From C7867-006 sp035438705 (GTDB taxonomy: Bacteria; Patescibacteriota; Minisyncoccia; Phycocordibacterales; DATDWN01): 33,503 nt of DNA. The notes below the pieces were generated by a model. That model searched no databases, was not told the origin of the DNA, and saw only the letters and a list, made by a program, of their open reading frames with translations. The number at the start of each line of letters is the position of its first letter. Position 1 is the first letter of the stretch. The DNA lies in the NCBI GenBank assembly GCA_035438705.1, contig DAORIV010000006.1, positions 1-33,503 on the forward strand, written 5' to 3'. Positions 16,549 through 24,330 of this stretch are shown here, one piece after another. Made by a program: the position numbers and the translations under genes.

Positions 16549-18233
16549 ATCTTAATATCTGGTGCTTTGGTGCAGTCATAAACTATTGCAGATATACTTT
16601 TATCTGTATTGCTATAAATAATCTTGCATGAATCTAAATATTTCCTGTACACACTGTTTGGATCAATACGAGGAACATTTATTTCAAGATAATGCTCTTT
16701 GTATTGATTTAGAGTCGCAACTTTTTCATTAACATCAAATTTTGGATCTGTATATAATCTTTTTCTATACTTGCCTATTTCTTGTATTTCATTTCCCCCA
16801 TTATCGTTATAGACCGTTACCATTTTTACATCTGGATTATTTTTTATATATTCAACAACAGGTGCAAGTAATCTTGGTGCACTTCCATTCCAAAAGCCAA
16901 ATAAGTATTCTGAAACAAACACTGCATTATATGCAAAACCCAAAGGTATCAGAAAAACAATAATTAATTTTTTATTGTTTATTTTAAATATAGCCAATAC
17001 AACTCCTGCAAATGAAATTAGCCACGCAAGTGCCATGAATAAAAATGAAACATAGAAACCAAGCGGTCCCGAGCCACCTGAAAATGGGTATAGAAAATTC
17101 CACCGTAAGTTAATCGCCCTACCTATCCAATCAGATTTGGGATGTAAGGATGGGACATAATGGGTTAATGATTGAAGTAAAACCAGAACCAGAGAAACCA
17201 CAATTCCTAGATACAAAAACTCAAGGAATCTCCTATCATCTGATTTTAATGTACTAGAAATAACAGCAGTGGTAATTACAGTTAGTGGGAGTATTAGTAA
17301 TTGTAGATACCTGTCCAAAGCTCCTATTGAGAAATCAAACAGAACCACATAGAAAATAAATGAAAATGCTAGAAAGAAAATAAATACTCTAGTCTTAGAG
17401 ATTGTATTTTTACTTGCCAAAAATGGAATGAGTATTAGAAATGGCGATGAATAAAGTACAGCCTTTATACATTGAATGAGAGTTTGAAACCATCCCCTAT
17501 CTCCGACTGCAAAATGCTTCCAATATTCAAATGATTTTGAAAGACTGAAAAAAGGAAAAACATACTGAGCTAAAAACAAAAGCATGCCCAGTAATAACAA
17601 ACCGCCAAATAAAACTGATAGATATTTAATCACCTGTTGCTTAGATAGTAAATGTTTTTTAGACCATAAATAGTCCGCTATGATTGCACCAATGGCCAAG
17701 AAGAAACTCACTTTAATAAAAAAACCTAAAACCATTGCACCTAACAACAGGCTCCCCCATATATACTTTTTGTTTCCTATTGAGTTCTGTAGTTTATAGT
17801 ACCCAATAAGAGAGAGTAAGAAAAAGAAAGGCATTATTTGTCCATCAGTATCTACCATTAAAGATGCTAGAACTGAGAAATAAGAAAATATCCAAATAAT
17901 TGATGCAATAAATGCCTCTCTTTTTCCAAAGACAATTTTCATCAAATAGTATAAAAGTACTAAATTAATTGCTCCAAAAAATAATGGAATGAACCTAAAA
18001 TTTGTATTAAAACCTACAATCTCTCCACCAATCCTATATATAAATTGAGACAATGGTGGATGAGGTATTTCAGACTTACTTTCAAGATTGGGATTTACAA
18101 TAAGTGGCCACTTGTATTCATCTTGATGAAGTGGAAGCGAAGTTCCAGGCAAACGAATTAACAAAAATAGCAGAACCAATAACCCCATAGTCACCAATTC
18201 ATTCTTTACGAAATAGTTTTTTATAGACTGCAT
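16545..18233 (-). CDS. Multi-pass GT39 (PMT-like) glycosyltransferase
   Basis: 562 residues with about 11-12 hydrophobic segments. Near residue 35 the first loop holds LPLHQDEYKWP, with the Asp-Glu pair expected for PMT/ArnT-type GT-C enzymes, and HPPLSQFIYRIGG, the conserved H-P-P-L motif. Later LMVDTDGQIMPFFFL fits the family's second acidic loop. The C-terminal 90 residues are soluble and face outside, including VKMVTVYNDNGG and RLYTDPKF. It is the last gene of the nine-gene leftward operon, and its ATG overlaps the preceding methyltransferase stop by one base. Likely transfers a sugar from polyprenyl phosphate to an extracellular glycan or protein such as pilin; the acceptor is inference. 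Confidence 0.83.
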   Translation of the reverse strand: MQSIKNYFVKNELVTMGLLVLLFLLIRLPGTSLPLHQDEYKWPLIVNPNLESKSEIPHPPLSQFIYRIGGEIVGFNTNFRFIPLFFGAINLVLLYYLMKIVFGKREAFIASIIWIFSYFSVLASLMVDTDGQIMPFFFLLSLIGYYKLQNSIGNKKYIWGSLLLGAMVLGFFIKVSFFLAIGAIIADYLWSKKHLLSKQQVIKYLSVLFGGLLLLGMLLFLAQYVFPFFSLSKSFEYWKHFAVGDRGWFQTLIQCIKAVLYSSPFLILIPFLASKNTISKTRVFIFFLAFSFIFYVVLFDFSIGALDRYLQLLILPLTVITTAVISSTLKSDDRRFLEFLYLGIVVSLVLVLLQSLTHYVPSLHPKSDWIGRAINLRWNFLYPFSGGSGPLGFYVSFLFMALAWLISFAGVVLAIFKINNKKLIIVFLIPLGFAYNAVFVSEYLFGFWNGSAPRLLAPVVEYIKNNPDVKMVTVYNDNGGNEIQEIGKYRKRLYTDPKFDVNEKVATLNQYKEHYLEINVPRIDPNSVYRKYLDSCKIIYSNTDKSISAIVYDCTKAPDIKI

Positions 18234-18874
18234 TATATTTTCTTAGAAACAAATAGCATTTGTCCGGCAAATGGTTTCCAGGGAGAATTAATATAGGCTC
18301 TAATTAACATTGGAAAAACTGGAATAATGCTTGGTCTAGATTTTAGTGAAAAAGGTAGAAACTTTGCTTTTTTTAATTCTATTTCCATATCATGACTCAA
18401 TAGAAAAGTTTCAAGTGAAGTATCAGAAAAAACTTTTTTATGAGTGTGATCATCGAAATATGTTTTGTATGCCAATCTATAGTTTGGCTGCATGAGTATT
18501 AGTCTTCCATCTTTTTTCAAAACTCTCTTAACCTCTCCCATGGTTGTCTCAAGTTCTGCATCTGTTAGATGTTCAAACAAGTTACTTGCAAATACAACAT
18601 CTACTGTATTGCTTACAACCTTGCTCATATCAGTTACACTAGAATTTATCTGTATAATTTCTTCTTTTGCATATTTATTTAAATCAGGTGAATAGTCCAA
18701 TGCAATTCTATTTTTGGAATCTACATTATTTATAAAATCACAATAACCCGCACCAATATCCAAAATAGTTCCATCCTTTGGGATGTATTTCTCTAAATAA
18801 CGAACTATCTCCTTCCAGACAACTGTTCTGTCTTCATTCCATACATATCTAGATTTGTAATATTTGTCCGTCAT
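18233..18874 (-). CDS. Class I SAM-dependent methyltransferase
   Basis: 213 residues. Motif I reads ILDIGAGYCDFINNV (about 37-51), strand 2 ends in ALDYSPDLN, and VDVVFASNLFEHLTDAELETTMGEVKRVL is the post-I region of Methyltransf_11. GRLILMQPNYRLAYKTYFDDHTHKKVFS is the acceptor-side stretch seen in methyltransferases of polysaccharide loci. It lies 1 nt after a GT2 gene and overlaps the GT-C gene by 1 nt in the TAATG arrangement, so the three are co-translated. Substrate unknown. Confidence 0.87.
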   Translation of the reverse strand: MTDKYYKSRYVWNEDRTVVWKEIVRYLEKYIPKDGTILDIGAGYCDFINNVDSKNRIALDYSPDLNKYAKEEIIQINSSVTDMSKVVSNTVDVVFASNLFEHLTDAELETTMGEVKRVLKKDGRLILMQPNYRLAYKTYFDDHTHKKVFSDTSLETFLLSHDMEIELKKAKFLPFSLKSRPSIIPVFPMLIRAYINSPWKPFAGQMLFVSKKI

Positions 18875-18875
18875 A

Positions 18876-19589
18876 TTATTTTTTCTTAAATAAATATTTA
18901 AACATTAGTGGAAGCATTTTAAAACCTAGTATAGCAGCCCTAACTGTACTTCCAGTATATCCTGAAACCCCAACTCTTTCTTTGTATATTACTGGAATTT
19001 CGATTATTTTCTTTTCCAGTCTTACCAACCATATCATAATTTCTGGTGAAAAAGTCCCATCACCCGGTGAATCTGGAAAATACTTTTTAATTTTCTCAAG
19101 AGACTCTCTGTTTAATAACTTACAAGTACAACCAACATCAGTTAACACGGGGCCATTGTACAAAACCTCAATTATTTTAGCCCACAACCAATTTGCAAAA
19201 CGAACAGGAAAAGGCATAAATGCTCCAGACCATATTGCCGCACGAGACGTTCTTGTTCCAAAAACTACCGGAAAATCATCACTGTAAAGTAAAAATTTAT
19301 GCAAATCACTCGGTTTAAATGTACCATCAACCTCAGTCATAAATATCAAATCACCCGTTGCTTCACTCAACGCCCTCATATATGCATATCCATAACCTTG
19401 TTTGTTTTCTACAACACGAATAGCTTTAGTTTTAGCTATCTCCTCTTTTGTATTACCTTTAGCATTATTATCTACTGCTATAACTTCATCTACAAAACCA
19501 GTTGCAAAATATGCATCTATTTCTGCTCTAATAGAATCTGCTTCATTGTATGTACCAAAAACCACACTTACTTTTTTATTTTTATACAT
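18876..19589 (-). CDS. GT2 glycosyltransferase, dolichyl-phosphate-mannose synthase-like
   Basis: 237 residues with a GT-A fold: VSVVFGTYNEADSI, VIAVDNNAKGNT, ENKQGYGYAYMRAL and GDLIFMTEVDGTFKP. The usual DADGT metal site is EVDGT, keeping the second acidic residue. VGCTCKLLNRESL matches the conserved region before the acceptor loop. Unlike the GT2 at 15100 it has no clear C-terminal membrane helices, only a short hydrophobic tail (ILGFKMLPLMFKYLF), so it resembles single-domain DPM1. It lies in the same operon as a GtrA-like membrane protein and a GT-C enzyme, the expected partners of a lipid-sugar pathway. Confidence 0.82.
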   Translation of the reverse strand: MYKNKKVSVVFGTYNEADSIRAEIDAYFATGFVDEVIAVDNNAKGNTKEEIAKTKAIRVVENKQGYGYAYMRALSEATGDLIFMTEVDGTFKPSDLHKFLLYSDDFPVVFGTRTSRAAIWSGAFMPFPVRFANWLWAKIIEVLYNGPVLTDVGCTCKLLNRESLEKIKKYFPDSPGDGTFSPEIMIWLVRLEKKIIEIPVIYKERVGVSGYTGSTVRAAILGFKMLPLMFKYLFKKK

Positions 19590-19593
19590 AATT

Positions 19594-20616
19594 TTATTTT
19601 ATTTCTCTTTTTAGTTTTGATACTAGTTCTTCAAGTGATTGTGAATTTGCAAATTTTTCCAAATCTTTCTTTATATGTATTTGTGTTTCAGGTTCTAAAA
19701 GATCTTTAATTGATTGGGCTATGTTCTTAGGATTAGTATCCGTAATACAAGCTTCAGGTAATATACCAGAAAATGACTTACTTGAAACTAGTGGTATGGT
19801 CCCACACATAGTTGACTCTACTATTGTTTTATCAAATGAACCTTCATCAGTAAGATTTAAACAAATCTCGAAACTTCCGTATATCTCTGACAAAAGCTTA
19901 GAAGGAACCCCATTTTTAAAAGTAACTATTTTCGTTAAATTATTTTCTTCAACATATGATTTTAATTTATTTAAATACTCCCAATCTCTTTTTGGAGTAT
20001 CTCCTATTATTGAAAATGAAACCTGTACCCCATCTTTCACCAAATTATTTATGGATTCCAATGCAGTATCAATGTGCTTAACTGGAGAAACTCTTCCGAC
20101 CATACAAATTGAATATTTTTTTCGAATCACACTTAAATTTTCTTTAAATAACTCATTATTCACCCCTACTGGCATGTGCACGGAATTACGAAAACTTGCT
20201 GTAAATGATTTTATTGATGTATAAAAAACTTTATTTGATAGAAAGATAGCAATATGTGTCAAAAAACTACCCATTTTATGATTTCTCCATAGATACACAG
20301 GTATTCCTTTGAGCTTCCAATACAGACCCCCTAGTAAGACATACTCCTGGTTCATATGTATAAATACAGAATCATAAGTACCTTGTAAACCTATCAAAAG
20401 CTTATAAAAATTGATTATATATTTTAACCTAGTACCACCTCTTTCTTTACCCAATGACACAACTTTTACTTTTTCTGGAAATTCAAAGTTTCCTTTTTCC
20501 AGACATACCACAGTTATATTCTCAAAAAATACTGATAATTTTAAAACCCAGTCATGAAAAAAACCGAGCACTGTATCATCTTTATCTATTTTCTGAGTGT
20601 ATATTAATAACTTCAT
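19594..20616 (-). CDS. GT4-family glycosyltransferase
   Basis: 340 residues. The N-terminal domain has DTVLGFFHDWVLKLS and the C-terminal domain MPVGVNNELF, ICMVGRVSPVKHIDTALE and FKNGVPSKLLSEIYGSFE, followed by a donor-site helix in DKTIVESTMCGTIPLVS, where the conserved Glu contacts the nucleotide-sugar. It overlaps the GtrA-like gene in the ATGA arrangement and lies 4 nt before the GT2 gene. A GAAGGGG stretch before its ATG resembles an SD but also encodes the end of the GtrA-like protein, so it is probably coincidence. Sugar specificity unknown. Confidence 0.86.
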   Translation of the reverse strand: MKLLIYTQKIDKDDTVLGFFHDWVLKLSVFFENITVVCLEKGNFEFPEKVKVVSLGKERGGTRLKYIINFYKLLIGLQGTYDSVFIHMNQEYVLLGGLYWKLKGIPVYLWRNHKMGSFLTHIAIFLSNKVFYTSIKSFTASFRNSVHMPVGVNNELFKENLSVIRKKYSICMVGRVSPVKHIDTALESINNLVKDGVQVSFSIIGDTPKRDWEYLNKLKSYVEENNLTKIVTFKNGVPSKLLSEIYGSFEICLNLTDEGSFDKTIVESTMCGTIPLVSSKSFSGILPEACITDTNPKNIAQSIKDLLEPETQIHIKKDLEKFANSQSLEELVSKLKREIK

Positions 20617-21023
20617 ATTTTTACCCCTTCTCTACTTTTAAAAATATATTTTTTATTAATTTGGAATGTACACATCGCAGTTAATACTCCAGCTATAATT
20701 ACTCCGACAATTGGTTTTACGCCTATCACATCTACTGAAACATATAAAATACTTGTGTTTAATCCTAGGCCAAATAGTGAACTAAATAAATAAAACAAAC
20801 CTTGCATATGAATGTTCTCAGTAGAATGATCTTGAAAAGTCCAAAACTTTTGCAACACCAGACTCACGAAAAATGCCACTACAAAGGCAAAAATATTTGA
20901 AAGAATATAATGGATTTTAAAATAATAGTGTAATACTGAAAAAAGACCAATATTTACTGATGCTGAAGTTCCACCAGAAATCAGATATCTTATTATTAAA
21001 TGTTTTGTAAAATACGCGATCAT
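20613..21023 (-). CDS. GtrA-like four-helix membrane protein
   Basis: 136 residues, the usual GtrA length, with four hydrophobic segments (roughly 11-32, 37-57, 72-95, 100-120). The family signature is visible in IRYLISGGTSASVNIGLF at the first helix and in LQKFWTFQDHS after the second. GtrA-family proteins are linked to moving lipid-linked sugars across the membrane. The GT2 that could make such a lipid-sugar (18876) and the GT-C that could use it (16545) are in the same operon, so a complete charge, flip and transfer set is present. Its stop is TGA in an ATGA overlap with the next gene. Confidence 0.85.
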   Translation of the reverse strand: MIAYFTKHLIIRYLISGGTSASVNIGLFSVLHYYFKIHYILSNIFAFVVAFFVSLVLQKFWTFQDHSTENIHMQGLFYLFSSLFGLGLNTSILYVSVDVIGVKPIVGVIIAGVLTAMCTFQINKKYIFKSREGVKI

Positions 21024-21024
21024 T

Positions 21025-22128
21025 TTATCTTGTTAATAGTGACTCTTGAAGTTCAATGTATTTCTTTAAATAATCTTCTTTAGTGATACTTATTGATTTA
21101 ATACTATCACGCATATTTACTGAAAACGACTTGCGCTTCTCAGAATTTGTTATTAAATCTTCAAGTTTTTTTGAAAGACAATCTACATCCCCTACCTCGC
21201 AAACATAGGAATTAATACCATCTTCAAATAAACTGGTTTTGGCCAAACCAACTTTAGTAGTAACAATAGCTGAACCGAATAAACCAGCCTGTAAAAGCGT
21301 CATACCATAACCTTCAAAATCAGAAGTTAAAAGAAAAATATTTGATTCAACAAAAAGCTTCTGAACATCATCTCTCCATCCCAAAAAAGAGACTTTATCA
21401 ATTTTTTTTCTTTCTAATTCCTTCCTCAAACTTCCGTCTCCTGCAATCAAAAGCTCAATGTTGTTAAATTTACCTGAAACCCTACTAAAGACTTGCAGAG
21501 CTACATCAATTCTTTTTTCTTGCTCCAATCTAGAAGCAATTAATATTTTTATGTTTGTATCTGACTTTTTATCATCGTAAAAAACATTATTCTCAACAAA
21601 TATAGGTAAAATATCTATTTTTGATTTTATTTTTTTAAACCTTTCTAAAATAGAATCTTTAATCACAGAGCTTACCACACGGATACCATCAGCTTTAGGA
21701 ATAGTAAATTTTGAAATAAATACTCTTATTCTATTAAGAAAATTATTTTTAAAATACGGACTTAAAAAATCTGTATGAACTTGTATTTGTAGTGGAAAAT
21801 GAAAAATATTCCTTAACATTAACCCAACTAGACCAGTTTCAAATGGATCCTGGCAAGTTATAACACTTTTGTTAATAGAAAACTCATTTTTCTTTATTAT
21901 CTCTTTAGCCTTTTTAAAAGCATCCGAAACATAAAACAACTTTGAATGAGAATTTGTTGGGTAAATAAATAGGTTATTAATTTTCTTATCCTCAAAAGAA
22001 TCACTCTTCAAGGAGAAAACCACAATATGAAGCTCGCGTACTTTTGATGCATACTCCAATGAACGCTCCAAAACCGGACTTCCATTTTCAAATATTTTCT
22101 TATCAGTGCTAATAGAAATTATTTTCAT
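21025..22128 (-). CDS. GT4-family glycosyltransferase
   Basis: 367 residues. The GT-B acceptor domain includes VITCQDPFETGLVGLML and QIQVHTDFLSPYF. The donor domain has ILIASRLEQEKRIDVALQVF, LLIAGDGSLRKELE and LTSDFEGYGMTLLQAGLFGSAIVTT, the E-x-x-x-x-x-x-E-like motif (here EGYGMTLLQA) of GT4. It abuts the GtrA-like gene by 1 nt and the next glycosyltransferase by 2 nt. A retaining hexosyltransferase of glycan assembly; donor unknown. No SD precedes the ATG. Confidence 0.88.
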   Translation of the reverse strand: MKIISISTDKKIFENGSPVLERSLEYASKVRELHIVVFSLKSDSFEDKKINNLFIYPTNSHSKLFYVSDAFKKAKEIIKKNEFSINKSVITCQDPFETGLVGLMLRNIFHFPLQIQVHTDFLSPYFKNNFLNRIRVFISKFTIPKADGIRVVSSVIKDSILERFKKIKSKIDILPIFVENNVFYDDKKSDTNIKILIASRLEQEKRIDVALQVFSRVSGKFNNIELLIAGDGSLRKELERKKIDKVSFLGWRDDVQKLFVESNIFLLTSDFEGYGMTLLQAGLFGSAIVTTKVGLAKTSLFEDGINSYVCEVGDVDCLSKKLEDLITNSEKRKSFSVNMRDSIKSISITKEDYLKKYIELQESLLTR

Positions 22129-22130
22129 TT

Positions 22131-23147
22131 TTAAATCTTATCAAATATATCTAAATATTCTTTTGCTATGTCCTCCCAAGTTCTAGTAAATGAAAAATTT
22201 TTTATTTTTTCAACTTGCAAATTGTAGTTTTCTTCATTTAAAAGCCATAAAATTTTTTCAGCAATTTCTTCTTCATTCTTAGGGTCTACAGTTATTGCCA
22301 CACTGCCAATTCTATCCATTAATCCGTTTTCTTTTGTCAAAATAAATGGCTTATTGAGACTAATTGCATCCAAGATCATATGGGGGCTAATATCCCCCAA
22401 AGAAACCAAAATAACTGCATATGAATTTAGTATTTTTTTTAAAAATGAATCTCTCTCCATGTTTTCCATATCCAAAACTGCACCGCTGTTTGAAATTCTT
22501 TTACTTTGAAAGACTCTTTTTAGCAACTCAGTATTTTTCCATTTCAATTTCCTAACTCCTCCAACGAATACTTTTAAAAAACTGTTTTGAAATTCTCCTT
22601 CCCCTATATCTATTTTTTCATAATGATTTTCTACTATTTTTGTTTTGTGTAAATCTAATTCATATGGTTCTTTAAAAATATCTCTTTGCCAATCTGTACT
22701 AAAAGCAATTAAATCAGCATTTCTTAATGTCCATTTAGTAAGCGAAAAAATAATTCTTTCTTTAAAATTAAATTTAGCTATTTTTGTTTTGTAGAATTCC
22801 CGAAGTAAAACTTCATCACCGGTTCTCTCTACATAACCCTCCCACAAAAAATCCCCACCAGTCCTTATAATAGATTTTTTGCCTAAAATTTTACAAGCAA
22901 CAACTGTTGGAAATCCGACACTGAAAGTGTCCAAAATAAAAACTTTATCAGAAACCAGAACCTTCGGTAAAACCCTCATAAAGTAGTAAAAATGCCTTAA
23001 ACCAGTGGGCAACATGTTTTCTACACCGTACGTGCTTACCCTTACTTTATGGCCTATTTTGGACCAATAAACACCCATATTATAGGCATATTGGGCAGGT
23101 CCTGACACTTTGGGAGGGTAGATACCTGTGGATATAAGAATATTCAT
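22131..23147 (-). CDS. GT4-like glycosyltransferase
   Basis: 338 residues. The N-terminal motif YPPKVSGPAQYAYNMGVYWSK is the GT4 glycine-rich acceptor loop. The donor domain is divergent: VFVGGVRKLKWKNTELLKRVF and a weak ILVSLGDISPHMILDAISLNKPFILT, where the usual Glu-rich motif is replaced by ISPHMILDA. It is probably still a glycosyltransferase, but the loss of the common Glu means altered donor binding or low activity cannot be excluded. A TACAAT box 8 nt before the ATG (23156-23161) could give it a leaderless internal promoter within the operon. Confidence 0.75.
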   Translation of the reverse strand: MNILISTGIYPPKVSGPAQYAYNMGVYWSKIGHKVRVSTYGVENMLPTGLRHFYYFMRVLPKVLVSDKVFILDTFSVGFPTVVACKILGKKSIIRTGGDFLWEGYVERTGDEVLLREFYKTKIAKFNFKERIIFSLTKWTLRNADLIAFSTDWQRDIFKEPYELDLHKTKIVENHYEKIDIGEGEFQNSFLKVFVGGVRKLKWKNTELLKRVFQSKRISNSGAVLDMENMERDSFLKKILNSYAVILVSLGDISPHMILDAISLNKPFILTKENGLMDRIGSVAITVDPKNEEEIAEKILWLLNEENYNLQVEKIKNFSFTRTWEDIAKEYLDIFDKI

Positions 23148-23166
23148 ATACTGTTATTGTATTTAC

Positions 23167-24330
23167 TTAAGACACCTTGTCAAAGACAGATTTCATCTGT
23201 ATTCCAACAGTATCCCAACCATATCTAGTAGATACCATCTGAAATGCATTATTTACTATTTTTGATCTAATTTGTTCATCTTCTAAAATAAGATTTACAG
23301 CTCTTACAATACTTTGTGGATTGTCAGGTGAACAAAACACTCCCGTTTCTTTATCACTTAAAAAATCTGGAATACCTCCAACTGGAGTTGCTATAACTGG
23401 CAATTTTGCTGCCATTGCTTCAATAAATGAATTTCCAAAACCTTCAGATCGACTAGGTCGTATAAAAATATCGCAAACTGAAAAATATTTAGGAATATTT
23501 TGATAGTCAACAAATCCAACAAATTTCACCCTTTCACTTACACCTAAACTATCTGCTTGTTTTTGTAAAAATGCCCCCTCTTCTCCCTTACCTAAAACTA
23601 TCAAATGTATATTTTCTCTTAATTTGACTAGTGCAGAAATAATATCATCGGTTGCATTCTTAAAAGTTAATCTGCCTGTAGTAACCAAAAAAATATCTCC
23701 CTCCTTTTTTACTAAAACTTTTTTCATTTCTTCCTTTGTTTCTTCATTAAAATCTTTTGAAAAAACTTGAAGATCCACACCGTTTGGAACTAAGAAGCTT
23801 TGTCCCTTATAACCTATTTTTTTTGCTCTATCAATGAGAAAATTACTTATACCCGTTAAGTATTTTGTGCTTCTTAGTGCAAATTTCCAAGAAAGACCTA
23901 TAAATCCCAATCTTCCGAAATTTAAATGAGTTTCTGAATCACCTTCCTGTAAGGTTAATACTATAGGGACTTTATTACTCCTCCCAAAATTAAATAGGAA
24001 CCCCCCTAAGCTACTCCATGTAATCATCATTGCCCAGAAGCAGTGATAATTATTTTGTTTATTTAGTTTTTTAATTAAGCTCAAAGCTCTAAGTGGGAGA
24101 AATACTTTATCAAAACTTTCATTCCCACTACCTAGCCTATACACCCTTACACTTCCGACTTTTTCTTCTTTTTTTAAATTTTTATCTAATCTTGCGGTAA
24201 TCAAATCAAAATCAAAATCGGATGACAGTCTATCTGTAATCTCTTTTATTGCAACTTCAGCACCCCCAACAAATGGATAATATGCTGTAGAAAAAATAAG
24301 TATCCTTTTTTTTGAATTATTTTCCATCAT
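23167..24330 (-). CDS. GT4-family glycosyltransferase
   Basis: 387 residues. It is a classical GT4: YPFVGGAEVAIKEITDRLS, VPNGVDLQVFS, LVTTGRLTFKNATDDIISAL, VLGKGEEGAFL and FIRPSRSEGFGNSFIEAMAA, the complete E-G-F-G-x-x-x-x-E-A donor motif. The start ATGATG gives two adjacent Met codons. It overlaps the end of the VirD4-like ATPase gene by 14 nt, making it the second gene of that transcript. Specificity unknown, but of the glycosyltransferases here this one has the most canonical active site. Confidence 0.9.
   Translation of the reverse strand: MMENNSKKRILIFSTAYYPFVGGAEVAIKEITDRLSSDFDFDLITARLDKNLKKEEKVGSVRVYRLGSGNESFDKVFLPLRALSLIKKLNKQNNYHCFWAMMITWSSLGGFLFNFGRSNKVPIVLTLQEGDSETHLNFGRLGFIGLSWKFALRSTKYLTGISNFLIDRAKKIGYKGQSFLVPNGVDLQVFSKDFNEETKEEMKKVLVKKEGDIFLVTTGRLTFKNATDDIISALVKLRENIHLIVLGKGEEGAFLQKQADSLGVSERVKFVGFVDYQNIPKYFSVCDIFIRPSRSEGFGNSFIEAMAAKLPVIATPVGGIPDFLSDKETGVFCSPDNPQSIVRAVNLILEDEQIRSKIVNNAFQMVSTRYGWDTVGIQMKSVFDKVS

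Noticed and set aside
20616..20630. GAAGGGG before the GT4 gene as a functional SD
   Set aside because: It encodes the last residues of the overlapping GtrA-like protein, is an imperfect match, and the 16S tail cannot pair with it.
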